Positions 33,328-44,489 are shown, counted from the first letter of the stretch. The stretch: DNA of 64,000 nucleotides from Saccopteryx bilineata (GCF_036850765.1 NC_089490.1:129236522-129300521), one strand, 5' to 3'. A program made the numbers and translations. Notes: a model not told the origin generated them from the sequence alone.

Positions 33328-34330
33328 TGTTGTAAGGTACCAAAAGCCGAAAATTTATATTGATATTCTGGGAGGAAAGGTCAGCCTTTCCTATCAGGCT
33401 TTCCTGTCCCTCAATTAGGGAGGGGAGGGAGAATAATGTAGAAGTTTCTGGCTTGCAAGAACAATATAGGTCATTCAGTTTTAAATCTAAAATAAAGGTT
33501 AACCTAGAAACTTCTTCTCTTTCAATAGGAGGCAAAATTTACATACCACCTTGCATTGATTGTAGTTCCTCCCCCTCCCTGGAATCTTGTGGGTAAAATA
33601 CCTCTAGGCTAGTGAGGGAAGATGAACCCTGAGAGATTTGTAAACATCTTTGATTGTGTTATCTTGAAAGTCTTAATATTTCTGTGTATCCCCTAAACAA
33701 ATGTTGCCAGCTCGTACCAATGTATCTTGCTCCCCCTTCCCCCCCATCAAGGGTATATAAACAGCCCCTGAACTATTTTTTGCACTGCAGGATTTGGGCT
33801 TGCAGATGCCCCCTGTCAGCCATATGTGGTCGGCATATTAATAAATCTCCTCTAATAAAACTCTTCAAGGCCCTGGCCGGTTGGCTCAGCCGTAGAGCAT
33901 CGGCCTGGCATGCGGGGGACCCGGGTTCGATTCCCGGCCAGGGCACATAGGAGAAGCGCCCATTTGCTTCTCCACCCCCCTCCCCTCCTTCCTCTCTGTC
34001 TCTCTCTTCCCCTCCCGCAGCTGAGGCTCCACTGGAGCCGGGATGGCCCGGGCGCTGGGGATGGCTCCTTGGCCTCTGCCTGGGGCACTGGAGTGGCTCT
34101 GGTCTCGGGGGAGCGTCGCCCCCTGGTGGGCGTGCCGGGTGGATCCCGGTCGGGCGCATGCGGGAGTCTGTCTGACTGTCTCTCCCCGTTTCCAGCTTCA
34201 GGAAAAAAACAAACAAACAAACAAACAAACAAAAACTCTTCAAAATTCATCTGGACTGGGTGTCTCTACGTGAACTCAGTGAAATGAGGTATAGTGCCTT
34301 TCAGAACCTGGGGAGCGGTACTTTATAACA
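33328..34330 (+). mobile_element. LTR2 (possible 3' LTR) with SINE-B insert
   Basis: TGTTGTAAGGTACC to TACTTTATAACA, about 640 bp without the SINE. GGTATATAAACAGCC (about 33753) is TATA-like and AATAAA-type signals follow near 33840. The left flank (TGGA) does not match the right flank TTAG (34331-34334), but TTAG does occur before the LTR2 at 24649, which fits a provirus. Confidence 0.85.
33869..34231 (+). mobile_element. SINE-B inside LTR2
   Basis: Near-consensus, tail (AAAC)n at 34207-34231. TSD AAAACTCTTCAA on both sides. Confidence 0.95.
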
Positions 34331-34334
34331 TTAG

Positions 34335-34979
34335 GAGCTGGACTTCTCATCCTCAAAAGGTCTTTTATAAGCACACCAAGTAAATCAGTTTATCACAAAT
34401 TGATCCACATTCAAGAATACAAAAACTGATGTAATAACAAGAATGACAACTTATGAGTAGTATACAGTGTGAAAAAAACTGGCAAGGGACCAGGTACCTA
34501 CACTTTCCAGTAACATATTCTCTCTCTATAGGCATCTTACCTGGGATATCCAAGTAAAAATAGAACGACATTGAGAAATATAAGTATCAACAGAAAACTA
34601 TTTCACTGTTAATGGTAGTAAGTACATGAATCCTACGCTTTGCATATACTTTCCACCTAGGTATAACAGGAAAAATAATCAGAAGGATCAAAGTACGGGG
34701 TAGGGCTACTTATAAGATATGCCCTTTAATAGGAAATGGACTTTTGGTGAGTTATTAAAGACTTAAATAAATGGAAATATACGAGGATTAGAAAAATGCA
34801 CTACCATTTTCCCCAACTGATTTATGATGGAGATGGAATGAGACCCTGATCTATAGGTACCAACTAAGATGAAACTAAATTCACCATCACTCCTGCACCA
34901 ACATGAAAGTTTTGGCGAAGGATACTCTGAGCTAACAACTAATGACAAAGATCAATCATCAAAAGCACAGGCTCTACTC
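34335..34979. other. MED21 intron 1, nothing recognised
   Basis: Ordinary intron sequence next to exon 1 without named repeats. Confidence 0.4.
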
Positions 34980-35500
34980 CGCGGGTTCACATAAATAATA
35001 CGGGAGGGGGGCGCTTCTGCTGCTTGTCCCCTCCTCCCGAACGAGAAGAGATCCTACGAGCATCCCCGACAAAATAAACCTGTACACAGAGAACAGGTCA
35101 GGGTGGTGAAACCCGAGTCGGGATGGAGGGTCTCCCCTTCGCAGAGGAAAGAGGCCGCTCCTTCCAGCAGCTTCCGCACCGCCCGGCAGCCGCCTGAGAC
35201 CTCCGAGGACGCGGCGACGCCTCCCGCCGGCCGACCGCTTTGTGCTAAAGCCCTGTTTCAGCGGGCTCCTCACTTTCGGCTCTCAGCGCTGGAGCCCCTT
35301 TTCCTCTCTGGCTTTACCTCAGTCAAGAGGAAGACAGACATCAATTGAGTGAAATTGCTCACCGAGTTCACGGCGTCCTGCAGCTGCGTGAGCCGATCCG
35401 CCATGTTTCTCCCTTAAGCAAAAGGACACTCAAGCGGCTGCTCGTACACGATTGGGCGGCATTATGCGTCATGGCTAATCACAGTGCTGTGTTCTTGCAA
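34980..35500 (-). promoter_or_regulatory. MED21: MED21 CpG promoter
   Basis: GC-rich sequence around exon 1. About 45 bases upstream of the ATG the minus strand reads CCGCCCAATCG, a CCAAT (NF-Y-type) box; just beyond it is ATGACGCA, a CRE/ATF-like site. No TATA box is visible, as expected for a housekeeping gene. The transcription start cannot be placed exactly. Confidence 0.65.
35363..35404 (-). CDS. MED21: MED21 coding exon 1 with start codon
   Basis: 42 bp from the ATG at 35404-35402. It encodes MADRLTQLQDAVNS and ends at a GTGAGC donor. The context AACATGG has A at -3 and G at +4, a good Kozak match. Phase 0 joins to LADQF of exon 2. The start agrees with the human protein. Confidence 0.97.
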
Positions 35501-36831
35501 GGGGTGGAGTCAAGCACAACTTCACTCCTTCAAAGAGAGGGTGGGACTTCACCGAGGTTCACTTGACTTAGGTAGATCCACCTGGGAAAAGTCTCTGTTG
35601 GGGTTATTTTGAATAACTTGAGGACTCTCTGGGGTCCACTGGCTTTTGGAGCTAACGTACCAGGCTTCTAGGTATTAAACACTTTATGGAGATTGTTAAA
35701 TTATGAGGTTTTCAACTTGAATTTCCCCTTCCCTCCCATGTATTCATTTTTAAGCATCTACTTGCATATTTATTTTACATACTTTTGCTTTCCAGGTGGA
35801 CCACAAAACATATGCACAGCAAGCAACTCAGAAATACTAGGGAGTCGCTATACTGACTTCACCCTCAACAAATACAAAATAAAAAATCACTAGGCAATCA
35901 GGAAAGTCCGTGTTAGGATGCCTCCTTTTGATTCTGGGTATGGGGTGGGAGGGGGGGGGGCCTTACCGAAGTGGATATTGGGTGTGTGCTTTAAAATTCT
36001 GACTGTGGTGTAGGGAAGCTGACCGGACCAAGTACTACACTGAGCTGTATTGCCTGTGTTGAAAAAGTACAGAGAAGAAAGGTCTCCCTGTGCAAAGGTG
36101 AGGAGAGCATTTGGACTTAAGAGGTAAGAGGCAATTATTGTAATAACCATCTCTTGTTTATGTGGCAGTGTGAGCTTTAGTGGAAAGGGGAGCGGATGTT
36201 TACTGTGTGTAGTCAGAAGAGAGATTCCTGGAAAATAAGCAACAGGCATAGGAAGAGCAGGTTCAATTTTTCTTTTTCAAGATAAGCTGCGCAATTCAGA
36301 CTTAGAGTTGGAATCTATTGAAAGTGTAAGTGTGAAGAGTGATAGTGTAAATTTGGTATTAAGGAAAGTTAGCCTGGGAATAGTGGGAAAGAAAACCACC
36401 TGGATTCAGCCAATGACTGGTTTGTGGACTGGAAACAGACTCTTTCTCAGGCTGATTATCCTTATTGCCCTCCTGGGATAGGAGGAAGGTGAAGGAAACT
36501 ATCCATGGGGGATTTAGCTTGTTGGATTTATCCCAACTCTAACTGAGAAGCTCCACTTCTGTTTCACCTCTACTCCCATTCCCAAATAATATTCATACCT
36601 GCTGGTATTTAATTTAGAACCTCTGGTGAGGCACCTGCTCCTATAATAGACATAATGACAGATAACTCCAGTTTGTTTTATCTATGATTTGGGGCATTCT
36701 CCTCCCACCCCCAGCTAAGACTATCTTATTTATTGAATGCCTGCCATGTGCCCGGAAGTATGTTGAGTGCTAGGTTTGCAAAGATGAATACGCCAGAGAC
36801 TCACTATGAGGGTTTTACAGTTATCCAAGAA
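35501..36831. other. Intergenic; old L2-like fragment near its end
   Basis: About 36720-36830 reads like L2 (TTTATTGAATGCCTGCCATG). The rest shows no gene or recognisable repeat apart from a G-run at 35950-35960. Confidence 0.4.
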
Positions 36832-37702
36832 CTAGAAAGCCCGGCGGTCATATGAAATGACCGCTGTTCTAGATATTATAAATTGTAGTTAAAATGATTT
36901 GTGCAAAGGTGTCTGCTAACTGAATTACCCAGGGCAGGCGGCAAGGACGCCCCTTTGCTTACTGCCCCACGGGGTTTCCCCCTTCTACTTGCTTAATTGC
37001 TTAAAGTAGAGTGCAATGAAGGAAACCACTGGCGGTACATTTCTTAAGAGCCACCGCTAGCTCAATAAATAAAGGTGATTTAAAAAATAAAATGTTAATT
37101 CACATGTCAAAGATCTTTTTGTACACAACATTTCTTGTGTAGATCTTTCCATCATTTTTAAGCTCGCCTTGCAGAGGACCATCAATTATTTTTAATTTTA
37201 CCTCCATTCTTTCATGAACTCTTGAACAGGCAACATAAAGTTGACCGTGTCCAAATGCAGGCTCAGGTAAAAAAATGCTAACACGCTTAAGCGTTTGGCC
37301 CTGAGACTTATTGATGGTCATAGCAAAGGCAAGTTTTACAGGAAATTGTCTACGTCTCAATTGAAACGGCAACCCTGTTTGAGATGGAGCCAAATCAATT
37401 CTTGGAATGACATGTATTTCACCTTTAGAGGAAGGAGCCAGTCAAAGACTTAGCTATTATGACATTATTTTTCAATTGGGGAACCTCTAGTCTTGTACCA
37501 TTGCAAAGACCCATTCTGGTGTTAAGATTTCTTAACAGCATAATAATTGCTCCAATCTTTAACCTCAATTTGTGAGGTGGCATGCCAGAAGGCGGGACTA
37601 TTTGAATGCCATGGCAACTTCACCCCATTGGCTAGTACAGTTACGCAAGCAACCAATAAGCTATCGGCGACAAACAGACACTTAAGCCGCATATAATAAA
37701 GA
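36832..37702 (-). mobile_element. Short Helitron with both termini and helicase remnant
   Basis: Read on the minus strand it begins TCTTTATTATATGCGG, preceded by A. It ends with an 8-bp perfect hairpin (GCGGTCAT, loop TTCAT, ATGACCGC), then CGGGCTTT and CTAG, followed by T. A 5' TC, a 3' hairpin about 10 bases before CTRR, and insertion between A and T without TSD are the defining features of Helitrons. At 871 bp it is internally deleted (autonomous ones are over 5 kb) and keeps only the end of the RepHel frame. Confidence 0.88.
37096..37600 (-). pseudogene. Helitron RepHel helicase C-terminal remnant
   Basis: The minus strand encodes SGMPPHKLRLKIGAIIMLLR and NLNTRMGLCNGTRLEV (about 37590-37480). 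After a frame break near 37430 comes an uninterrupted block to 37100 with QFPVKLAFAMTINKSQGQTL and GHGQLYVACSRV. These are motifs of the Pif1-like SF1B helicase domain of Helitron transposases. No Rep (HUH) domain remains. The frame break and missing N-terminus make it nonfunctional. Confidence 0.9.
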
Positions 37703-37985
37703 TGAGCTGAGTTGGGCCTAGATTAGGTATTGACCCTGATATTTTTGAAGGAAAAATTAACATGAATTGGTGACTGGTTGGCTACAGAGGGATGAATGAG
37801 AGAACTCACTATAGAGGAATACTAAGTTTTGTAACCTGATTGAAGAGATCTGGGGGGCCTAGGGTAGAGGAGCCACTTCAAGACAACTTATGTTATGACA
37901 CAGCTTTTGTTCTGTCATTCATTATCTTCCTTATAGGTTTTCAGTAGCTCCACAGAGACCTCAGGTTGATGTCAGTGATCTCTGT
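37703..37985. other. Intergenic, nothing recognised
   Basis: No gene or named repeat. Confidence 0.35.
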
Positions 37986-38138
37986 TTTGTTTTGTTTTTT
38001 TTAATTTTTATTTTAGTGAGAGTAAGGGAGGCAGAGAGACAGACTCCTGCATATATCCCCACTGGGATCCACCTGGCAAGCCCACTAGGGGGCAATGCTC
38101 TGCCCATTTGGGGCTCTTGCTCTGTTGCAATCAGAGTA
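37986..38138 (-). mobile_element. SINE-B fragment
   Basis: 3' part of SINE-B in reverse (GGCAGAGAGACAGACTCCTG, CACTAGGGGGCAATGCTCTG); the 5' half is missing where a SINE-A follows. Confidence 0.85.
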
Positions 38139-38504
38139 ATTTTTGGGTTTTTTTGTTTGTTTGTTTGTTTTTACAGAGACAGAGAGAGAGTCAGAGAGAG
38201 GGAGAGACAGGGACAGACAGATAGGAATGGAGAGATGAGAAGCATCAATAATTAGTTTTTTGTTGCACATTGCAACACCTTAATTATTCATTGATTGCCT
38301 TCTCATACGTGCCTTGACTGCAGGCCTTCAGCAGACCGAGTAACCCTTTGCTCAAGCCAGCGACCTTGGGCTCAAGCTGGTGAGCTTTTGCTCAAACCAG
38401 ATGAGCCGTCACTCAAACTGGTGACCTCGGGGTCTCGAACCTGGGTCTTCCGCATCCCAGTCTGATGCTCTATCTCTATCCACTGTGCAACTGCCTGGTC
38501 AGGC
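38139..38504 (-). mobile_element. SINE-A
   Basis: Reverse copy with a (TTTG)n start at about 38151-38170 and a small TATCTC duplication in the head near 38470. Confidence 0.9.
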
Positions 38505-38813
38505 TCTGACTATTTTTCAAGGTTCACTGTCATCTTAGCTGAGATGCTAGAAATAGGCATTTGCTTAATATTTGCTTGTTTATTCAAACTTTATTTTAAA
38601 TATCTCCTTCTTTAGGAAACTTTTCCTGAAATGCTGGTTAATTACTCCCAATCTTTACAATTGTTCCTTATACATCTATTATTTTATTTAACATACTGTT
38701 GGTCAAATAAGTTTGTAAATATGATATATATGTTTGCTTGCTTATAGTTTGCATTGGGTGTGAGGGACAGGCTGTAAGCAGGCAGGATTCTTATAGCCTA
38801 AGGCTTAGTTTTA

Positions 38814-39019
38814 ATTTTTTTATTTATTTATTCATTTTTAGAGAGGAGAGAGAGACAGAGAGGGAGAGATAGGAGAGAGAGACAGAGAGAGAGAAGGTGG
38901 GAGGAGCTGGAAACATCAACTCCCATATGTGCCTTGACCAGGCAAGCCCAGGGTTTTGAACCAGTGACCTCAGCATTTCCAGATCAACGCTTTATCCACT
39001 GCGCAACCACAGGTCAGGC
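38814..39019 (-). mobile_element. SINE-C inside LTR1
   Basis: TSD AAGGCTTAGTTTTA at 38800-38813 and 39020-39033. Confidence 0.95.
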
Positions 39020-39160
39020 AAGGCTTAGTTTTAAGATTAAGCTTTTTCCACCCTTTTTGATGTAGGGTGGTGCACTCTCATGAGGAATCCCGTTATGTTT
39101 CAGATAAGTGACTTCGTATCAGACACTACCTTGTTTGTATATTGGATTAAAGGTTTTGAT

Positions 39161-39503
39161 TAATTTTTTTTTTTAACAGAGACAGAGAGAGAGTCAGAGA
39201 GAGGGATAGACGGAACAGACAGACAGGAACAGAGAGAGATGAGAAGCATCAATCATTAGTTTTTTGTTACACATTGCAACACCTTAGTTGTTCATTGATT
39301 GCTTTCTCATATGTACCTTGACCACGGGCCTTCAGCAGACCGAGTAACCCCTTGCTTGAGCCAGCGACCTTGGGCTCAAGCTGGTGAGCTTTTTGCTCAA
39401 ACCAGATGAGCCCGTATTCAAACTGGCAACCTCAGGGTCTCAAACCTGGGTCTTCCGCATCGCAATCCAATGCTCTATCCACTGCACCATCGCCTGATCA
39501 GGC
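39161..39503 (-). mobile_element. SINE-A inside LTR1
   Basis: TSD TGGATTAAAGGTTTTGA at 39143-39159 and 39504-39520. Confidence 0.95.
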
Positions 39504-40266
39504 TGGATTAAAGGTTTTGAATTCTATACTATAAAGTGGGGCAGACCGGGAGCTTGCACACTCTTGGTTCCTGAGATTATCATTAGAGCAGAGAGCAGAG
39601 AAAGGCCACGTGGAGGAGAGGAAAGAGCAAGCCAAGATGGTGAAGTGCTAAAGGAGAAACCAGTTAGTGCAGAGAGAACGAGATGGGGAACAAAAGTAGA
39701 ATGAGACTGGTGAGGTATCAATAGATACCTTTGATTCTAGGAAACTCAGATAAGTCAGTAGCTTTGTGAGCCCTGAATGAGTGGGTTCTGGAGCCCAGTG
39801 TGTGTTTTTACCTGCCCGCCAGGTGTGAGCTAGGATTAAAGATAATGGGCCACCAGTTCGTGGCTCCGTTGTTTCTTTACTGACTATCCAAATCCAATGC
39901 GAACTTGCATGGGCCAGGTGGCTGTGATGGTGGCCATGTATACTGGCTTTACACATACTGAGGTGTAATTATTCATACATTAATCTAATTTCCTCAGCAC
40001 CATGAGATACTTGAGGACAGGTAACATAGTGCTCACAAAAATTAGGGCATCGGGGACCATGCAGATACTCCAGTACTTTCACCTTTTGTATAGTGCATGT
40101 TGGGCAGATAAAATATATAATGCTCACCTTGTTAAAGATGGCGCTGCCCACATAGAAGCCCGTCTCCCAGGTTATATTAATGTGTGTTGGGGGCTGGCTG
40201 TGGGCAGGCAGGATCCTTGTAGCCTGGGGATTAGTTTTAGGACTAAGCCTTTCCCACCCTTTTTGC

Positions 40267-40586
40267 CAGGGGTCCCCAAACTTTTTACACAGGGGGCCAG
40301 TTCACTGTTCTTCAGACCATTGGAGGGCCAGACTATAAAAAACTATGAACAACTCCTTATGCACACTGCACATATCTTATTTTAAAGTAAGAAAACAAAA
40401 TGGGAACAAATACAATATTTAAAATAAAGAACAAGTAAATTTAAATCAACAAGCTGACCAGTATTTCAATGGGAACTATGCTCTTGTCACTGACCACCAA
40501 TGCCCCTTCCGGAAGTGCAGCGGGGGCCGGATAAATGGCCTCAGGGGGCCGCATGTGGCCCGCGAGCCGTAGTTTGGGGACCCCTG
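40267..40586 (-). mobile_element. Non-autonomous hAT element (type 1) inside LTR1
   Basis: Reverse of the 31371 element; CAGGGGTCCCCAAACTTTTT to GTTTGGGGACCCCTG. The TSD CTTTTTGC is perfect at 40259-40266 and 40587-40594. Confidence 0.95.
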
Positions 40587-40708
40587 CTTTTTGCTGTGGG
40601 GTGGTATAATCCCATCATGCCTCAGATAAGTGACTTTGTATTAGAGACTTCCCTATTTTGTATATTGGATTAAAGGTTTTGATTTCTGCAGTATAAGATG
40701 GGGGCAGA

Positions 40709-41073
40709 GGCCCTGGCCGGTTGGCTCAGTGGTAGAGCATCGGCCTGGCGTACAGGAGTCCCAGGTTCGATTCCCAACCAGGCCTTACAGGAGAAGCACG
40801 CATCTGCTTCTCCACCCCTCCCCCTCTCCTTCCTCTCTGTCTCTCTCTTCCCCTCCCTCAGCCAAGGCTCCATTGGAGCAAAGTTGGCCCAGGAGCTGGG
40901 GATGGCTCTGTGGCCTCTGCCTCAGTCACTAGAATGGCTCTGGTTGCAACAGAGCGTCGCCCCAGATGGGCAGAGCATCGCCCCATGGTGGGCATGCTGG
41001 GTGGATCTGGTCAGACGTATGCAGGAGTCTGTCTGACTGCCTCCCCGTTTCCAACTTCAGAAAAAAAAAAAAA
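40709..41073 (+). mobile_element. SINE-B inside LTR1
   Basis: TSD GGGGGCAGA on both sides (40700-40708 and about 41074). Confidence 0.95.
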
Positions 41074-41407
41074 GGGGGCAGAACGGGAGCTTGCTCTCTT
41101 GGTTCCTGAGATTAACATTAGAGGAGAGAGCAGAGAGGAGAGCAGCAAGAGGCCACGTGGAGGAGGCCAGGAGAAGCAGCCAAGATGGTAGAGTGCAGAG
41201 TGAGAAGCCAGTTTGTGCAGAGTTTGTGCAGGGAGAAGGAAGGAGATGGGGAACAGAGGTGAATAAGTCTGGTGAGCTAGAAACCTTTGATTCTAGGAAA
41301 CTCGGATAAGTCAGTAGCTTTGTGAGCACTGAATGAGTGGGTTTTGGAGCCCAGTGTGTGTTTTTACTTGCCCGCCGGATACAAGCTAGGATTAAAGATG
41401 ATGGCCC

Positions 41408-42193
41408 TGCCCTGGCCGGTTGGCTCAGCGGTAGAGCGTCGGCCTAGCGTGCGGAGGACCCGGGTTCGATTCCCGGCCAGGGCACACAGGAGAAGCGCCC
41501 ATTTGTATCTCCACCCCTCCGCTGCACTTTCCTCTCTGTCTCTCTCTTCCCCTCCCGCAGCCAAGGCTCCATTGGAGCAAAGATGGCCCGGGCGCTGGGG
41601 ATGGCTCTGTGGCCTCTGCCTCAGGCTCTAGAGTGGCTCTGGTTGCAACATGGCGACGCCCAGGATGGGCAGAGCATCGCCCCCTGGTGGGCAGAGCGTC
41701 ACCCCTGGTGGGCGTGCTGGGTGGATCCCGGTCGGGCGCATGCGGGAGTCTGTCTGACTGTCTCTCCCTGTTTCCAGCTTCAGAAAAATGAAAAAAAGGC
41801 CCTGGCCGGTTGGCTCAGCGGTAGAGCGTCGGCCTGGCGTGCGGGGGACCCGGGTTCGATTCCCCACCAGGGCACATAGGAGAAGCGCCCATTTGCTTCT
41901 CCACCCCCGCCCCCTCCTTCCTCTCTGTCTCTCTCTTCCCCTCCTGCAGCCAAAGCTCCATTGGAGCAAAGATGGCCCGGGCGCTGGGGATGGCTCCTTG
42001 GCCTCTGCCCCAGGCGCTAGAGTGGCTCTGGTCGTGGCAGAGCGACGCCTGGAGGGGCAGAGCATCGCCCCCTGGTGGGCAGAGCGTCGCCCCATGGTGG
42101 GCATGCTGGGTGGATCCCGGTCGGGCGCATGCGGGAGTCTGTCTGACTGTCTCTCCCCGTTTCCAGCTTCAGAAAAAAAAAAAAAAAAAAAAA
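41408..42193 (+). mobile_element. Two SINE-B copies head-to-tail inside LTR1
   Basis: First copy about 41408-41798, second about 41799-42193. One TSD AAAGATGATGGCCC (41394-41407 and 42194-42207) flanks the pair, so the second entered the A-tail of the first. The two differ by several bases and by the tail. Confidence 0.93.
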
Positions 42194-42400
42194 AAAGATG
42201 ATGGCCCACCAGTTCTTGGCTCCGTTGTTTCATTACCGTCTGTCTGAATCTAATGTGAACCTGCTTGGGCCAGGTGGCTGTGATGGTGGCCCTGGCTACT
42301 GGCTTTACAGTGCATTTTCACCAATGAAATAAAAGTTGGTTTTACATCTCATTTGCATAATTGAACAACTTTCTTTGACTTGTCATTTGCTTTTCTGATG

Positions 42401-42698
42401 ATCTTTTTTTGTGTGACAGAAACAGAGAGAGGAACAGACTGGAAGGGTAAGAGATGAGAAGCGTCATCTTTGTTGCTAACCTTAGTTTCTCAGTGATTGC
42501 TTTGTCATATGTGCCTTGACTGGGGGCTACGGCAGACAGAGTGACCCTTTGCTCAAGCCAGCGACCTTGGGTTTAAGCTGGTGAGCCTTGCTCAAACCAG
42601 ATGAACCCGTGCTGAAACTGGCGACCTAGGGGCTTCGAACCTGGGTCCTCCACATCCCAGTCCGACACTCTATCCACTGCACCACTGCCTGGTCAGGC
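42401..42698 (-). mobile_element. SINE-A, older copy
   Basis: Reverse copy, shortened at its 3' end. Followed directly by another SINE-A. Confidence 0.88.
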
Positions 42699-42710
42699 AT
42701 GATGTTCTAT

Positions 42711-42713
<3 letters not shown>

Positions 42714-42745
<32 letters not shown>

Positions 42746-43073
42746 TTTGAGAGACAGAGAGTGAGTCAGAGAGAGGGATAGACAGGGACAGACAGACAGG
42801 AATGGAGAGATGAGAAGCACCAATCATTAGTTTTTCATTGTGCGTTGCAACACCTTAGTTGTTCACTGATTGCTTTCTCATATGTGCCTTGACCATGGGC
42901 CTTCAGCAGACCGAGTAACCCCTTGCTGGACCCAGCGACCTTGGGTTCAAGCTGGTAGGCTTTTGCTCAAACCAGATGAGCCCGCGCTCAAGCTGGCGAC
43001 CTCAAGGTCTCGAATCTGGGTCTTCTGCATCCCAGTCCGACGCTCTTATCCACTGCGCCACCGCCTGGTCAGG
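42714..43073 (-). mobile_element. SINE-A with (TTTA)n
   Basis: Reverse copy whose tail is a (TTTA)n microsatellite at about 42709-42749. TSD ATGATGTTCTATTTA with one indel on the right (43076-43090). Confidence 0.93.
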
Positions 43074-43357
43074 GATGATGTTCTTATTTAATAAAAAAAA
43101 TCAAATGCTTTTTTTATCGCTTCATATTCATTTTGAAATATCCCTTAATTTTTGTGAGCAGTATATTTTGTTTCCATATTTTCAATAGCTAGCACCAGGC
43201 TTTTAGCCTGACACATAGAAGCCATTGAATGCATATTTATGAACTAATTAATGAATTGCTTAGCATAATGATTTTCTTATAATAGTTACTAAATGAACAT
43301 TTATTGAATTTAATGAAAACAGTCAAAGTCATGTAAGGTGCTACCCACAAGAACATA

Positions 43358-43930
43358 TGTTGGAGACTGCAAGCTGACAGGGTCCTTTCAGTTTAGATTT
43401 TTGGGGGACAGGTGTGGGAGACTGGCAGTAAGCTGACAGGATCCTTGCAGCCCATCCCCCCACCTCACTTGCTTAGTTAAGTTGCTAAAGGCTAAGTTCT
43501 TCCCCACAACCTCTGACTGTTTAAGTTGGTAAGTGCAATTTATTGATACATGCCCTTCTGCACTCTGTTTTAGCTGTGTTTCCCTCCTCCCATTCCCCCT
43601 CTTCCCTTGAATAAACTGGAGGCAGTTTTCTTTTACCCTTTGTTTTGTGAAGTGAAAATGTTATGCAGGATGCTGGGTTTTCTGCACTTGGGAGAATTAG
43701 TTCTTGGTTTGCCTCAGAAATGCAACGTTGTATCTAAGCTTTCTTTGTTTTGCTAATGACTTTGCTCTGCCCTATAAATAAAGCAGTTTGGGGGTAGAGA
43801 ACTGCTTTTGTAAGCATCGGCTGTGCAGAGACCTCCAAATCCCATCCTTTTTCTCTCTGAGTTTATTTCTTCATTCCACACCTTTCTCACTCAGGACCTG
43901 GACAATTACTAGCCCCGCTGATCCGTGTCA
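43358..43930 (+). mobile_element. Possible LTR, boundaries unresolved
   Basis: TGTTGGAGACTGCAAGCTGA is echoed by TGTGGGAGACTGGCAGTAAG at 43413, and CTATAAATAAAGCAG lies near 43774. Overall it looks like an LTR, but no matching ends or TSD were found. The part before 43358 shows nothing. Confidence 0.4.
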
Positions 43931-44056
43931 AACATGAGTTTAAAAATACAGAGCGAAGGTGACAGAGTGGAGTGGACTAAATGGGCAAGTTTCACAGAGG
44001 TCTTTTCATGCCCTTTTCCTGGATACCTGCTTTCGTCTCCATTCAAGACTTATAGA

Positions 44057-44465
44057 TGTGACATCTTAGGACAAGCGGTGCAGGCCACCAGCCATGAAAA
44101 CTGAGTACATCCAGTACATGGCTAGAAAAAAAAGATAAACAACTGTTAGAAATGTAGATCCAACATCCTGCATTCTATGAGTCAGAGACCCTTATCAGAA
44201 GTTTATGTTTGAAATTCTCCACTGAGCTATACCCCCCCTGTTGCTGTGCTGCGCGCGACCTCCCTAGCGAATAGCTAGGTGCCACATCTGCTTCTGTATA
44301 GTGCTTGCTCAGCCTAGATAGCCACCCTATAAAAAGGAGCCATTTTAGAAGCTCGGGGCTGCAGTGTTCCCTTGCGTGGGTTGCCTGCCGTCCCTGCGCA
44401 GGTTTGCAATAAAACTTATAAAATTCACTTTGGGTTTGATGTGGTCTGTCTCCTGGGATGTAACA
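44057..44465 (+). mobile_element. LTR4, 5' LTR of provirus
   Basis: 409 bp, TGTGACATCTTAGG to GATGTAACA. TATA box CCTATAAAAAGG at about 44327 and AATAAA at about 44408. The TSD ATAGA precedes it (44052-44056) and recurs after the 3' LTR (44744-style position 49744-49748). Confidence 0.95.
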
Positions 44466-44467
44466 CA

Positions 44468-44489
44468 TGGAGGCCCCCAGCGAGATAGG
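44468..44489 (+). promoter_or_regulatory. Retroviral primer binding site, tRNA-Thr-like
   Basis: Two bases after the LTR: TGGAGGCCCCCAGCGAGAT. This is complementary to the 3' end of tRNA-Thr(TGT) apart from one extra C. Position and TGG start are standard for a PBS. Confidence 0.75.

Larger units (their letters stand above)
19218..35404 (-). other. MED21: MED21 gene span (Mediator subunit 21)
   Basis: Four coding exons on the minus strand (35404-35363, 20938-20824, 20265-20165, 19394-19218), all with GT donors and AG acceptors, join without frame loss to 144 codons. MED21 (SRB7) is a small helical subunit of the Mediator middle module. It pairs with MED7 through a coiled coil and helps transmit activator signals to RNA polymerase II in the nucleus. 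The length equals that of the human protein and the sequence is nearly unchanged. Intron 1 is 14.4 kb, mostly because of inserted repeats. TM7SF3 starts about 20 kb away in the opposite direction. Confidence 0.97.
38697..39953 (+). mobile_element. LTR1 solo LTR, diverged, with two SINE inserts
   Basis: TGTTGGTCAAATAAG to GGCTTTACA. The TSD CATAC is perfect at 38692-38696 and 39954-39958. Nested SINE-C (38814-39019) and SINE-A (39161-39503). Its first 100 bases differ most from the other copies. Confidence 0.9.
40098..42309 (+). mobile_element. LTR1 solo LTR with hAT and three SINE-B inserts
   Basis: TGTTGGGCAG to GGCTTTACA. The TSD GTGCA is perfect at 40093-40097 and 42310-42314. About two thirds of the interval is younger nested DNA. 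Confidence 0.93.
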
